DNA of 64,000 nt, taken from contig NZ_CABVGX010000019.1 in NCBI RefSeq assembly GCF_902497625.1, positions 1 to 64,000 on the forward strand, written 5' to 3'. The position numbers were made by a program, and so were the translations under genes. The DNA comes from Pseudomonas fluorescens (GTDB taxonomy: Bacteria > Pseudomonadota > Gammaproteobacteria > Pseudomonadales > Pseudomonadaceae). Below, piece after piece: positions 1-8,796 of this stretch (positions are counted from its first letter, which is position 1; every line of letters starts with the position of its first letter). Under the pieces are notes generated by a model. That model saw nothing but the letters and a program-made list of their open reading frames with translations, did no database searches and was not told where the DNA came from.

Positions 1-52
1 GGTTTGGCGACGGCTGCACAGCCTCGTAGGCTCGGCAGCGGCTACGGGGATC
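1..52. repeat. Fragment of a dispersed intergenic palindromic repeat
   Basis: The first 50 bases (GGCTGCACAGCCTCGTAGGC and flanks) resemble the GTAGCCGCTGCCGAG/GCAGCC family of intergenic repeats common in fluorescent pseudomonads. The segment is rich in short inverted GC motifs. An open frame runs to a TGA at 58-60, but its peptide is low complexity and looks like repeat read-through, so I do not call a gene end. Confidence 0.45.
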
Positions 53-77
53 TGAGCTGAGACAAAAAATGCAGGCA

Positions 78-111
78 TAAAAAATCCCCGAACCAGTCGG
101 GGATTTTTTAT
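78..111 (-). terminator. Rho-independent terminator of deaD (bidirectional form)
   Basis: An A-run, the stem ATCCCCG / CGGGGAT with a 7-base loop, and a T-run lie just past the deaD stop codon. The A and T runs on both sides allow termination in either direction. Confidence 0.85.
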
Positions 112-137
112 GTTCGATCAATCAACCCAGGAGCCGA

Positions 138-1811
138 TCAATCTTCGCGATAGCGACGCAGCTTCAACTGCTTACCGGCAACGCGAGTGTCCTTCAGCTT
201 GGTCAGAAGCTTTTCCAGACCGTCTTCCGGCAGCTCGACGAGGCTGAAGCTGTCACGCACCTGGATGCGACCGATTGCTTCGCGAGCCAGACCACCTTCG
301 TTGAGGATGGCGCCCAGCAGGTTCTTGGCAGCGATACCATCACGCGCACCCAGCGCGGTACGGCAACGAGCACGACCTTCGGCCAATGCAACCGGAGCGC
401 GACGCTCACGATCACCACGGTCCGGACGATCACCGGTACGCTCTGGACGATCGCCACGCGGTGCATTGTTCGGCACCAGTGGACGCTCTTTCTCGATTGC
501 TGCCAGAGTCAACGCTTGACCGTTGGTTGCCTTGCGCAGCAGGGCTGCGGCCAGGGCACGCGGGCTGCAACCGATGTCGGCGGTCAGGCGATCAAGCAGA
601 TCACCATGGGTCGACTCGGCATCGCCAACCAGCGGCGACAGGCTGTTGGTCAGTTTCTTGATGCGGGCATCGAGAACGGCCTGAGCATCCGGCAGGCGGA
701 CTTCGGCAACTTTCTGACCGGTTACACGCTCGATCACTTGCAGCATGCGGCGCTCACGCGGCGTCACCAGCAGCAATGCGCGACCTTCGCGACCGGCACG
801 GCCAGTACGGCCGATACGGTGAACGTAGGATTCCGGATCGTACGGCATGTCAACGTTGAACACGTGAGTGATGCGCGGAACGTCCAGACCACGAGCGGCA
901 ACGTCGGTCGCCACAACGATGTCCAGACGGCCATCCTTGAGGGATTCGATCACGCGCTCACGCTGGTTCTGAGCAATGTCACCGTTCAGCGCAGCGGCTT
1001 TGTAGCCTTTGGCTTCCAGGGCACTGGCCAGGTCCAGGGTCGCTTGCTTGGTGCGCACGAACATGATCAGGGCGTCGAAGTCTTCGACTTCCAGCAGGCT
1101 CAATACAGCCGAGGTCTTCTGGTCAGCGTGAACCAACAGGTGAGCCTGTTCGATCGCGGTAACGGTCTGGGTCTTGGTCTGGATCTTCACGTGTTGCGGA
1201 TCGCGCAGATGGCGTTCGGCAATGGCGCGAATCGACTGCGGCAGGGTCGCCGAGAACAATACGGTCTGACGGGTAGCTGGCAAGGCCTTGAAGATGACTT
1301 CGAGGTCGTCCATGAAACCCAGTTTGAGCATCTCATCGGCTTCGTCGAGAACCAGATGGTTCACGGTCGACAGGACTTTTTCGTCACGACGCAGGTGGTC
1401 GCACAGACGGCCCGGAGTGGCGACAACGATCTGTGCGCCATTACGGATTGCTTTCAGTTGTGGGCCCATTGGGGCGCCGCCGTAAACGGCCACAACGGTC
1501 ACGCCCGGCATTTGCTTGGCGTAGGTTTCGAAAGCGGTTGCTACTTGCAGCGCCAACTCACGGGTTGGCGCCAGGATCAGGGCTTGCGGTTCGCGCTTTG
1601 CAGGATCGATGCAATGAAGAATTGGCAGAGCGAACGCGGCGGTTTTACCCGTACCGGTTTGCGCCTGACCGATCATGTCCTGGCCGGCCATGATGATCGG
1701 GATCGATTGCTGCTGAATAGCCGAAGGCTCTTCGTAGCCAGTCGCGATGACGGCTGCAAGAATGTTCGGATTAAGATTAAAAGCGGCGAATCCGCCGGTT
1801 TCCTGGGTCAT
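138..1811 (-). CDS. deaD: DEAD-box ATP-dependent RNA helicase DeaD/CsdA
   Basis: This 557-residue RNA helicase unwinds structured RNA in ribosome assembly and cold adaptation. The Q motif lies near residues 8-38, Walker A AQTGTGKT at 50-57, then PTRELAL, VLDEADEM, the SAT motif and HRIGRTGRAG. A glycine/arginine/aspartate-rich linker follows, then a C-terminal DbpA-type RNA-binding fold ending in KLRRYRED. The start is set at MTQETGG, where homology begins; the frame stays open 17 codons further upstream. A terminator follows immediately, so the gene is probably monocistronic. The family match is certain. The cold-shock role is known for the family, not shown here. Confidence 0.95.
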   Translation of the reverse strand: MTQETGGFAAFNLNPNILAAVIATGYEEPSAIQQQSIPIIMAGQDMIGQAQTGTGKTAAFALPILHCIDPAKREPQALILAPTRELALQVATAFETYAKQMPGVTVVAVYGGAPMGPQLKAIRNGAQIVVATPGRLCDHLRRDEKVLSTVNHLVLDEADEMLKLGFMDDLEVIFKALPATRQTVLFSATLPQSIRAIAERHLRDPQHVKIQTKTQTVTAIEQAHLLVHADQKTSAVLSLLEVEDFDALIMFVRTKQATLDLASALEAKGYKAAALNGDIAQNQRERVIESLKDGRLDIVVATDVAARGLDVPRITHVFNVDMPYDPESYVHRIGRTGRAGREGRALLLVTPRERRMLQVIERVTGQKVAEVRLPDAQAVLDARIKKLTNSLSPLVGDAESTHGDLLDRLTADIGCSPRALAAALLRKATNGQALTLAAIEKERPLVPNNAPRGDRPERTGDRPDRGDRERRAPVALAEGRARCRTALGARDGIAAKNLLGAILNEGGLAREAIGRIQVRDSFSLVELPEDGLEKLLTKLKDTRVAGKQLKLRRYRED

Positions 1812-2227
1812 GGGTCTGCCTCTAAGTGCATCCGCAAAGACCCATGCTCCAAAGCTGCGCATGCCGTGTAAGACTCAAGAGTCGCCCTGGCTGCTTTGTC
1901 GGCGGGGATTTGCGAAAACGAATGAATGAAAAAGATTCGTCAAGGGAGAGTCCGCTGTGCGGACGTGCAGCCGAAGCTGACTTCGGGGAATTGCGCTACC
2001 TAAACGCGGCCCGGTTAAAGGCCGGCGCGCACTATACCGGAATTCGGCCAAAAAGGGAGCATTATTTGTCGGAAAACTGACGCGTATGCCTTTACGTCAC
2101 GCGCTTTGCGCAGATTCGATACACCGTCTACTTTTCAATGGCCCGGCCCCGCTGGTAATCGCGCTAAATCGGTTCACCTGAATCACGCACACCGGCGCGC
2201 GCTCCTTCCCGCACGAGGAATTGCTTG
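1812..2227. other. Divergent intergenic region of deaD and the crotonase gene
   Basis: These 416 bp hold the 5' regions of two divergent genes. I see no convincing coding frame, RNA gene or strong palindrome. Long leaders are common for cold-regulated helicase genes, so a structured deaD leader is possible, but nothing in the sequence proves it. Confidence 0.4.
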
Positions 2228-3019
2228 ATGAATCAGAGCCCTTCGAGCCGTGTCACCTGCGAGCGGCACGGCCACGTCCTGATGATCGGTCTGGATCGCG
2301 TCGCCAAGCGCAACGCCTTCGACCTCGAACTGCTGAACGCGCTGAGTCTGGCCTATGGCGAATTCGAGGCTGATCGCGAAGCGCGGGTGGCGGTGCTGTT
2401 CGGGCATGGTGAGCATTTCACCGCCGGGCTCGATCTGGTCAATGCCAGTGCGGCGCTGGCCGAAGGCTGGCAGGCGCCGCCCGGCGGCTGTGATCCATGG
2501 GGTGTGTTTGTCGGCCCGAGGGTGAGCAAACCGGTGATCGTCGCAGCGCAGGGCTACTGCCTGACCATCGGCATCGAGCTGATGCTCGCGGCGGACATCA
2601 ACCTGTGCGCCAGCAATACCCGTTTCGCGCAGAAGGAAGTGCAACGCGGGATCTTCCCGTTTGGTGGCGCGACCTTGCGCCTGCACCAGCTGGCCGGTTG
2701 GGGCAATGCCATGCGCTGGTTGCTCACAGGCGATGAGTTTGATGCCCATGAAGCGTTGCGCCTGGGCCTGGTGCAGGAAGTCATGGCCAGTGAGGACTTG
2801 CTACCCAGAGCCATGGAGTTGGCACAGCGGATTGCGTGCCAGGCGCCGCTGGGGGTGCAGGCGACGCTGATGTCGGCGCGGCAGGCGCGTCATGAAGGTG
2901 AAATCGCAGCGGCGCAGGCGTTGCCCGCGCTGGCTAAGCGCTTGCTGGGGAGCGAGGATGCACAGGAAGGCGTGCGGTCGCTGGTCGAGAAGCGGCCGGG
3001 CAATTTCAGAGGTCTTTGA
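2228..3019 (+). CDS. Enoyl-CoA hydratase/isomerase family protein (crotonase)
   Basis: This 263-residue protein has the crotonase fold across its whole length: FTAGLDL and AQGYCLTIGIELMLAAD mark the oxyanion-hole and CoA-binding regions, and QKEVQRGIFPFGGAT the catalytic region. Such enzymes hydrate or isomerise acyl-CoA esters in the cytoplasm; the true substrate cannot be read from sequence. A GAGGA ribosome site precedes the ATG at 2228; an in-frame TTG just before it is less likely. It diverges from deaD and is followed by a repeat hairpin, so it seems to be a single-gene unit. The same order (deaD, crotonase, spermidine-synthase-like, type II DAHP synthase) is familiar from other Pseudomonas genomes. 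Confidence 0.85.
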   Translation: MNQSPSSRVTCERHGHVLMIGLDRVAKRNAFDLELLNALSLAYGEFEADREARVAVLFGHGEHFTAGLDLVNASAALAEGWQAPPGGCDPWGVFVGPRVSKPVIVAAQGYCLTIGIELMLAADINLCASNTRFAQKEVQRGIFPFGGATLRLHQLAGWGNAMRWLLTGDEFDAHEALRLGLVQEVMASEDLLPRAMELAQRIACQAPLGVQATLMSARQARHEGEIAAAQALPALAKRLLGSEDAQEGVRSLVEKRPGNFRGL

Positions 3020-3036
3020 CGGATATATTGGCGGTG

Positions 3037-3116
3037 AAGGCCCCATCGCGAGCAGGCTCGCTCCCACACTGGAATGCATAGCCTTGTGGGAGTGAGCCTG
3101 CTCGCGATGAGGCCGC
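3037..3116. repeat. Inverted pair of REP-type elements
   Basis: ATCGCGAGCAGGCTCGCTCC and its near-exact inverse TGTGGGAGTGAGCCTGCTCGCGAT flank a short loop between two convergent genes. This is the typical dispersed palindromic repeat of fluorescent pseudomonads and may stop transcription from both sides. Confidence 0.8.
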
Positions 3117-3129
3117 ACCGACACCCGAG

Positions 3130-3885
3130 TTACGTCGCCGGCCGAATCGCCTTGATCAACGATTGCAACGAATACCCCAACCGCGGCGCAAGCCCCTCGG
3201 CCCGGGCGGTCAGACCCTGCAGGTCCAATTCCTGATCAAGCTCCGACGGCACGATCAGAATCACATTGCCCTCCTTCACAGGTAATTCCCAATAGTGTCG
3301 GTGATACAAACCACGGAACAGCGCCGCGCCTAACGGTTTGCCATCATCGGTAGCCCACTGATTGATCACCAGCCAGCCGCCCGGATTCAGGCGTTTCTGA
3401 CAGTTCTCGAGAAAACTCCAGGCCAGATGGCCGACACCGGGGCCGACGTCGGTATAGAGGTCGACGAAAATCAGGTCCGCCGGCTCGGCGGTACCCAGTA
3501 GTTCCAGCGCGTCGCCCACACGAATGAACAGCCGCGGGTCGTCATCCAGCCCGAGAAACTCGATCGCCAGACGCGGAACGTCGGGGCGCAGCTCGATGGC
3601 TTCGACATCCTCCAGCGGTAAAAACTTCAGGCAAGCCTGCGTCAACGTGCCCGCGCCGAGCCCCAGAAACAGTGCGCTTTCCGGCTGCTCGTGGCACAAC
3701 GCACCGATCAGCATGGCACGGGTGTAATCGTATTCAAGCCAGCTCGGGTCGGCGGTGAACACGCAGCTCTGTTCGATGGCATCACCGAACTCGAGAAAAC
3801 GATAATCGGCCACTTCCAGCACGCGAATCACGCCAAACTCGTCTTGTACCTCGGCGAGCAGATGCTCGACGCGCTCCTCAGTCAT
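3130..3885 (-). CDS. Spermidine-synthase-like SAM-fold protein
   Basis: This 251-residue protein has a Rossmann methyltransferase/polyamine-synthase core: LFLGLGAGTLTQACL (nucleoside-binding glycine loop), then an acidic end of strand beta-2 (AIELRPDV) and DLIFVDLYTD. It matches the PABS class often labelled spermidine synthase-like, but the aminopropyl-transfer gatekeeping residues cannot be confirmed by eye. It diverges from the type II DAHP synthase gene (148 bp between starts) and converges on the crotonase gene across a repeat hairpin. A true polyamine synthase or an uncharacterised SAM-dependent enzyme are both possible. Confidence 0.7.
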   Translation of the reverse strand: MTEERVEHLLAEVQDEFGVIRVLEVADYRFLEFGDAIEQSCVFTADPSWLEYDYTRAMLIGALCHEQPESALFLGLGAGTLTQACLKFLPLEDVEAIELRPDVPRLAIEFLGLDDDPRLFIRVGDALELLGTAEPADLIFVDLYTDVGPGVGHLAWSFLENCQKRLNPGGWLVINQWATDDGKPLGAALFRGLYHRHYWELPVKEGNVILIVPSELDQELDLQGLTARAEGLAPRLGYSLQSLIKAIRPAT

Positions 3886-4033
3886 TAGGTCTCCTGATCG
3901 TCACCGCTCGGGGCAACACGACACACCGCAACATATAGCGGCAAAGGCGCGATTGTCGGCGAAGCAACGGCGGCGGGTCACGCACTAATTGCTGATAACA
4001 TGAGCGCCCGAGCGTAAACCAACCGAGACCGTG

Positions 4034-5380
4034 ATGAGCCAACCGTGGAGCCCTGACAGCTGGCGCGCCCTGCCGATCCAGCAACAACCTCAATACCCCG
4101 ACGCCGCGCACCTGTCGCACGTCGAGCAAACCCTGGCCAGTTATCCGCCGCTGGTGTTTGCCGGTGAAGCGCGCGAGTTGCGCCGCCAGTTTGCCGAGGT
4201 CACCCAGGGCCGTGCGTTTCTGTTGCAGGGGGGCGATTGCGCCGAAAGCTTCGCGGAATTCTCCGCCGCGAAAATTCGCGACACGTTTAAAGTATTGCTG
4301 CAAATGGCGATCGTCATGACCTTCGCCGCCGGTTGCCCGGTGGTCAAGGTTGGACGCATGGCCGGGCAGTTTGCCAAACCGCGCTCGGCCAATGACGAAA
4401 CCATCGACGGCGTGACCCTGCCCGCCTACCGCGGCGACATCGTCAACGGTATCGGTTTCGACGAAAAAAGCCGCGTGCCGGATCCGGAACGTCTGCTGCA
4501 GTCCTATCACCAGTCGACCGCGACCCTGAACCTGCTGCGCGCTTTCGCCCAGGGCGGTTTTGCCGACCTGCATCAGGTGCACAAGTGGAACCTGGACTTC
4601 ATCGCCAACTCGGCGCTGGCGGAAAAATACAGCCACCTGGCAGATCGCATCGATGAAACCCTGGCCTTCATGCGCGCCTGCGGCATGGACAGCTCGCCAC
4701 AGCTGCGTGAGACCAGTTTCTTCACCGCCCACGAAGCGTTGCTGCTGAACTACGAAGAAGCCTTCGTGCGTCGCGACAGCCTGACCAACGATTATTACGA
4801 CTGCTCGGCACACATGTTGTGGATCGGCGACCGCACCCGTCAGCTTGATGGCGCGCACGTCGAATTTCTGCGCGGGGTGAACAACCCGATCGGGGTGAAA
4901 GTCGGCCCGAGCATGAACCCCGAAGACCTGATTCGCCTGATCGATGTGCTCAACCCGGACAACGATCCCGGTCGCTTGAACCTGATCGCGCGGATGGGTG
5001 CGAACAAGGTCGGCGAGCATCTGCCGCAACTGATTCGCGCGGTCCAGCGTGAAGGCAAGCAGGTGCTGTGGAGTTCCGACCCGATGCACGGCAATACCAT
5101 CAAAGCCAGCAGCGGCTACAAGACCCGCGATTTTGCGCAGATCCTTGGTGAGGTGAAGCAGTTCTTCCAGGTGCATGAGGCGGAAGGCACGTACGCGGGC
5201 GGCATCCATATCGAGATGACCGGGCAGAATGTAACCGAGTGCATTGGAGGGGCGCGGCCGATCACCGAGGACGGGTTGTCGGATCGCTACCACACCCATT
5301 GCGACCCGCGGATGAACGCGGATCAGTCGTTGGAGTTGGCGTTTTTGATTGCCGAAACGTTGAAGCAAGTTCGCCGGTAA
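4034..5380 (+). CDS. Class II (plant-type) 3-deoxy-7-phosphoheptulonate synthase
   Basis: This 448-residue enzyme joins phosphoenolpyruvate and erythrose-4-phosphate, the entry step of the shikimate pathway. Family marks are [54 protein letters not shown] and [19 protein letters not shown] three bases upstream is also possible; the ATG was preferred. Full length matches the type II family. A second, unrelated type I enzyme with the same reaction is encoded at 18421-19497, so the cell has both sequence classes, as other pseudomonads do. No phenazine genes adjoin it, which argues for primary metabolism. Confidence 0.93.
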   Translation: MSQPWSPDSWRALPIQQQPQYPDAAHLSHVEQTLASYPPLVFAGEARELRRQFAEVTQGRAFLLQGGDCAESFAEFSAAKIRDTFKVLLQMAIVMTFAAGCPVVKVGRMAGQFAKPRSANDETIDGVTLPAYRGDIVNGIGFDEKSRVPDPERLLQSYHQSTATLNLLRAFAQGGFADLHQVHKWNLDFIANSALAEKYSHLADRIDETLAFMRACGMDSSPQLRETSFFTAHEALLLNYEEAFVRRDSLTNDYYDCSAHMLWIGDRTRQLDGAHVEFLRGVNNPIGVKVGPSMNPEDLIRLIDVLNPDNDPGRLNLIARMGANKVGEHLPQLIRAVQREGKQVLWSSDPMHGNTIKASSGYKTRDFAQILGEVKQFFQVHEAEGTYAGGIHIEMTGQNVTECIGGARPITEDGLSDRYHTHCDPRMNADQSLELAFLIAETLKQVRR

Positions 5381-5409
5381 ACCAGCAGGCTCTCAGCCGG
5401 CCAATACAT

Positions 5410-5482
5410 CGCCTTCGCGAGCAAGCCCGCTCCCACATTGGAATGTGTTTCCTCTGTGGGAGCGGGCTTGCTCGCGAAGGCG
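5410..5482. repeat. Perfect 28-bp inverted REP pair
   Basis: Arms at 5410-5437 and 5455-5482 (CGCCTTCGCGAGCAAGCCCG and onward) are exact reverse complements with a 17-bp loop. It lies between convergent genes, five bases from the glycosylase stop codon, and may act as a shared terminator. Confidence 0.9.
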
Positions 5483-5487
5483 TCAGT

Positions 5488-6717
5488 TCAGTCACATCCG
5501 ATACTGGCCAATGCCACCCGCAACCGCTCCGCACTCGCCCGCTGACAATTCAACTGCACCCGCTCAAGACCAAGCCAATCCGCCATCCGCCGTAAATTCA
5601 CCGCTAACGCCAGCATCCCCGCGTCATCCAGACCCGGCTCCTCTTCATGCACCGCATGCACCGCCAACCGACCCAGCGCCCGCTCAGCGCGCAAATCGAC
5701 GCGCGCGGCGATCCGCTCATTGTGCAAAAACGGTAGTACGTAATAGCCGTAAATACGCTTCTCCCGAGGCGTGTAAATTTCCAGACGGTAACGAAAATCG
5801 AACAGGCGCTCGGTGCGGCTGCGCTCCCAGATCAGCGAATCAAACGGCGACAACAACGCACTCGCTTCAACCTTGCGCGGTAACGTAGGCTCGGGCAGGC
5901 AATAGGCGGGTTGCCGCCAGCCCTGCACTTCGCACATTTGCAAGGCGCCCGCCTCCACCAACTCGGCCAGGCGCAGATGCGAATCGCCAGGGTTGAGACG
6001 GAAGTAATCACGCAGGTCTTTTTCCGTCGCGACCCCCAAGGCGCTTGCAGCGTGCAGCAGCAATCCGCGCTGCGCCTCGGCCTCGCTGAGTAACGGCTGC
6101 TGAAGGGTCGCCGCAGGAATCACCCGTTCCGGCAAATCATAAAGACGCTCGAACCCGCGCCGTCCGGCCACGGTCACTTCACCGGCAGCGAACAACCACT
6201 CCAGCGCGTGCTTCTCCGCGCTCCAGTCCCACCAGGGCCCGGCCCGCTCCTGCCGCGTCGACAGGCTGCCGGCACCCAGCGCGCCGAGCTTCTCGACCGA
6301 GGCCAGCACCCGGTGGATCGTGTCCTGCTGCTCCCGACCGAAACGCGCCAATTGCTGATAAATCCCCTCACCACGCGCCGCACGTTGCATGCGCCAGCGC
6401 ATCAACGGGTACATCGACAGCGGCAGCAACGAAGCTTCATGGCCCCAATATTCGAACAGCGTGCGCCGCCGGCCTGAACTCCAGGCGGCCTGGTCGAGCA
6501 GGTCGGGCGAATAATTGCCTAAGCGAGAAAACAAGGGAAGGTAGTGCGAGCGCACCAACGCGTTGACCGAATCGATCTGCAGAATGCCCAGCCGTTCGAT
6601 CAGCCGATTGAGCTGAACCGCGGTGATCGTCGCTGGCAGCTGGCGCCCGTGGAACCCTTGGGCAGCCAGCGCCAGACGCCGAGCCTGTTTGAGGGATAAG
6701 GACAGTGGTGCGGGCAT
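5488..6717 (-). CDS. Winged-helix DNA glycosylase of the AlkX/YcaQ family
   Basis: This 409-residue protein belongs to the winged-helix HTH_42 family, which excises alkylated bases and can unhook interstrand crosslinks. The conserved block LGILQIDSVNALVRSHYLPL carries Q-I-D, the Q-phi-D form seen in YcaQ/AlkX rather than the Q-phi-Q of AlkZ. EYWGHEASLLP, EKHALEWLFAAGEV and LLSPFDSLIWER are further family motifs. The start is MPAPL at 6717, six bases after an AAGGAG; the frame extends further upstream. The next gene upstream on this strand is 64 bp away, so co-transcription is possible. The crosslink-repair role is inferred from the family. Confidence 0.85.
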   Translation of the reverse strand: MPAPLSLSLKQARRLALAAQGFHGRQLPATITAVQLNRLIERLGILQIDSVNALVRSHYLPLFSRLGNYSPDLLDQAAWSSGRRRTLFEYWGHEASLLPLSMYPLMRWRMQRAARGEGIYQQLARFGREQQDTIHRVLASVEKLGALGAGSLSTRQERAGPWWDWSAEKHALEWLFAAGEVTVAGRRGFERLYDLPERVIPAATLQQPLLSEAEAQRGLLLHAASALGVATEKDLRDYFRLNPGDSHLRLAELVEAGALQMCEVQGWRQPAYCLPEPTLPRKVEASALLSPFDSLIWERSRTERLFDFRYRLEIYTPREKRIYGYYVLPFLHNERIAARVDLRAERALGRLAVHAVHEEEPGLDDAGMLALAVNLRRMADWLGLERVQLNCQRASAERLRVALASIGCD

Positions 6718-6781
6718 GAACATCTCCTTGTCTGCTCGCAACCTACCTCACCGGAAGACGGTTTGTGTAGTTGTGGATGAC

Positions 6782-6997
6782 TCATTTGTGCATCGGGTCA
6801 TCCCAGAATGGGCGGATGGCTTCATGTTCGACGTCTGCCCGACTGACTCCGATGTCCTTCAATGCTTCATCGCTCATGCTCGCCAGCAGCTCGCGTTCAC
6901 GGTGCAATTCGTACCAGCGGCTGATCTTGTGCAGCAGATCCGAGACGACGTGGACGGAATGCTTCTCTACCTCGACATAACCTTTTTGACCTTTCAT
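6782..6997 (-). CDS. DUF1127 small protein
   Basis: This is a 71-residue protein. Its central part (ISRWYELHRERELLASMSDE, then LKDIGVSRADVEHE) is the DUF1127 signature: an arginine-rich amphipathic helix followed by a short acidic helix. Family members in alphaproteobacteria affect phosphate and carbon metabolism, RNA turnover or aggregation; the role here is unknown. The start is an ATG preceded by GGAGGG. It is divergent from a LysR gene with 96 bp between starts, so the LysR protein may regulate it. Confidence 0.85.
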   Translation of the reverse strand: MKGQKGYVEVEKHSVHVVSDLLHKISRWYELHRERELLASMSDEALKDIGVSRADVEHEAIRPFWDDPMHK

Positions 6998-7093
6998 CTT
7001 GTTGCCCTCCGTTTGGGATGGCTCAAGTGTCGCGCCGGGCTTAAGATCAATCCAACGAATGTTTCTGATGCCACACATCTCGGAGATTGATGG

Positions 7094-7948
7094 ATGTCTG
7101 CCTACCCGAGTATCGACACCGACGTGCTGCGCACCTTTGTCGCCATCGCCGATCAAGGCGGCTTCACCCGCGCCGGCGAATTGATCAACCGCACGCAATC
7201 TGCCGTAAGCATGCAGATGAAACGGCTGGAAGAAGATGTGCTGCAGCGCCAGTTGTTCCAGCGCGACGGGCGTCAGGTGCGCCTGACGGCGGAAGGTCAG
7301 GTGCTGCTGGGCTACGCGCGGCGCATTCTCAAATTGCACAGCGAGGTGTTCAACACACTGCGCGAGCCGCACATGGTTGGCACCGTACGCATCGGTACGC
7401 CGGACGATTACGTGATGCGTTTTCTGCCGGGGATATTGCGACGGTTTGCCCAGTCGTATCCGCTGATCCAGATCGAAGTGCATTGCGAATCATCAAAACA
7501 ATTGCTGCTACGTCAGGACCTCGACCTGTCGATCGTCACCCGCGAGCCGGGCAACGAGATCGGCCAGTTGTTGCGCAAGGAGCGCTTCGTCTGGGCCGAG
7601 GCGCAGTGCTTCAGTGCCCATGAACAGACGCCGCTGCCGCTGGCAATGTTCAACAGCGACTGCTTCTGTCGGCTGTGGGCGTGCAACGCGCTGGACGCGA
7701 TGGGCCGCGACTACCGCGTGGCCTACAACAGTTCCAGCTTGTCAGCGATCATGGCAGTAGTCAGTGCCGGACTGGCGGTTACCGCGCAACTGGAAAGCCT
7801 GATCACCCCCGATTTGCGCATTCTCGGTGAGGCTGAGGACCTGCCGATATTGCCGGAGGCCAGCATCATGTTGCTGCGTAACCTGCACAACCCCTCGCCG
7901 ATCACCGAATGCCTGGCCGAGCACATCGTTGAAGGCTTCAAACTTTAA
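7094..7948 (+). CDS. LysR-family regulator, LrhA-like
   Basis: This 284-residue regulator has an N-terminal winged helix (LRTFVAIADQGGFTRAGELI, QSAVSMQMKRLEED) and a periplasmic-binding-like effector domain (GTVRIGTPDDYVMRFLPGIL). The SVxMQMKRLE recognition helix and the GTPDDY strand resemble the LrhA/HexA subgroup. It faces the DUF1127 gene and its 3' end overlaps the convergent TauE/SafE gene by 11 bp. An ATCAATC/GATTGAT dyad at 7046-7091 lies before the start, but I cannot say that it is the operator. Confidence 0.88.
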   Translation: MSAYPSIDTDVLRTFVAIADQGGFTRAGELINRTQSAVSMQMKRLEEDVLQRQLFQRDGRQVRLTAEGQVLLGYARRILKLHSEVFNTLREPHMVGTVRIGTPDDYVMRFLPGILRRFAQSYPLIQIEVHCESSKQLLLRQDLDLSIVTREPGNEIGQLLRKERFVWAEAQCFSAHEQTPLPLAMFNSDCFCRLWACNALDAMGRDYRVAYNSSSLSAIMAVVSAGLAVTAQLESLITPDLRILGEAEDLPILPEASIMLLRNLHNPSPITECLAEHIVEGFKL

Positions 7949-8687
7949 AGGCGAGCATCACTGCGCAGAGCACCAGAAAACCGCAGAACAACCCACGCAA
8001 CAGGCGCTCCGGCAGGGCGTGGGCAATTTTCACGCCCCAGCTGATACTCAACAGACCGCCAACTGCCAGAGGCACGCCAATTATCCAGTCCACCTGGTGA
8101 TGCACGGCATAGGTGGCAAGCGTGACGCCGGTGCTCGGCAAGGCCAGCGCCAGCGACAAACCTTGGGCGACTACCTGCGTCGTGCCGAACACGCTGGTGA
8201 GTACCGGCGTTGCAACCACTGCCCCACCCACGCCGAATAACCCGCCCATGGTACCGGATGCCGCGCCGAGCACACCCAGCCACGGCCATGAATAACGCAT
8301 TTGCGCAGAAGCCGGTGCGTTGCCGGTGAACATACGCAACAGATTGTAAGCCGACAGTACGACCAGGAATGCGACGAATCCCGCGCGCATGGTTTGCGCA
8401 TCAATGCCCACTGCCCAGATCGAACCGAGCCAGGCGAAAACGAACCCCATTGACGCCAGCGGCATGGCATGGCGCAGTTCGATCTTGTTGCGCTGGTGAT
8501 AACGCCACAGCGCCAGCATCACGTTTGGCACAACCATTACCAACGCCGTGCCTTGGGCAATCTGCTGATCGAGCCCGAATAAAACGCCCAGCATCGGAAT
8601 GGCAATCAAACCGCCGCCGATGCCAAATAATCCGCCGAGGGTTCCCAGAGCGGCGCCGAACACCAGATACATCAAAATCTCGATCAC
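7938..8687 (-). CDS. TauE/SafE-family membrane transporter
   Basis: This 249-residue, strongly hydrophobic protein has about eight membrane segments and two copies of the family glycine motif: LGGLFGIGGGLIAIPMLGVLF near the N-terminus (cited in part) and MGGLFGVGGAVVATPVL in the middle. The family exports sulfite, sulfoacetate or other small organosulfur anions; the substrate is not determinable here. It ends inside the 3' end of the convergent LysR gene and diverges from a second LysR gene starting at 8797, which is the more likely regulator. Confidence 0.85.
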   Translation of the reverse strand: MIEILMYLVFGAALGTLGGLFGIGGGLIAIPMLGVLFGLDQQIAQGTALVMVVPNVMLALWRYHQRNKIELRHAMPLASMGFVFAWLGSIWAVGIDAQTMRAGFVAFLVVLSAYNLLRMFTGNAPASAQMRYSWPWLGVLGAASGTMGGLFGVGGAVVATPVLTSVFGTTQVVAQGLSLALALPSTGVTLATYAVHHQVDWIIGVPLAVGGLLSISWGVKIAHALPERLLRGLFCGFLVLCAVMLAFKV

Positions 8688-8796
8688 GATTTGTTTCCCT
8701 TCATTGCAGTCTTCCCATGCTACTCAGTCGCGTCTGGTGCGGAAACGCACAGCAACGCACAATGGCTATGCCAATCTCGCACAAGCATACGACGCC

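Noticed and set aside
1..60. C-terminus of an upstream protein ending at TGA 58-60
   Set aside because: The segment matches a dispersed palindromic repeat and the peptide is low complexity.
516..1871. 451-codon open frame on the plus strand opposite deaD
   Set aside because: It mirrors the codon pattern of deaD, has no family match by eye and no ribosome site; a GC-rich shadow frame.
3878..5368. 496-codon open frame opposite the type II DAHP synthase
   Set aside because: Shadow frame; no motifs and no ribosome site.
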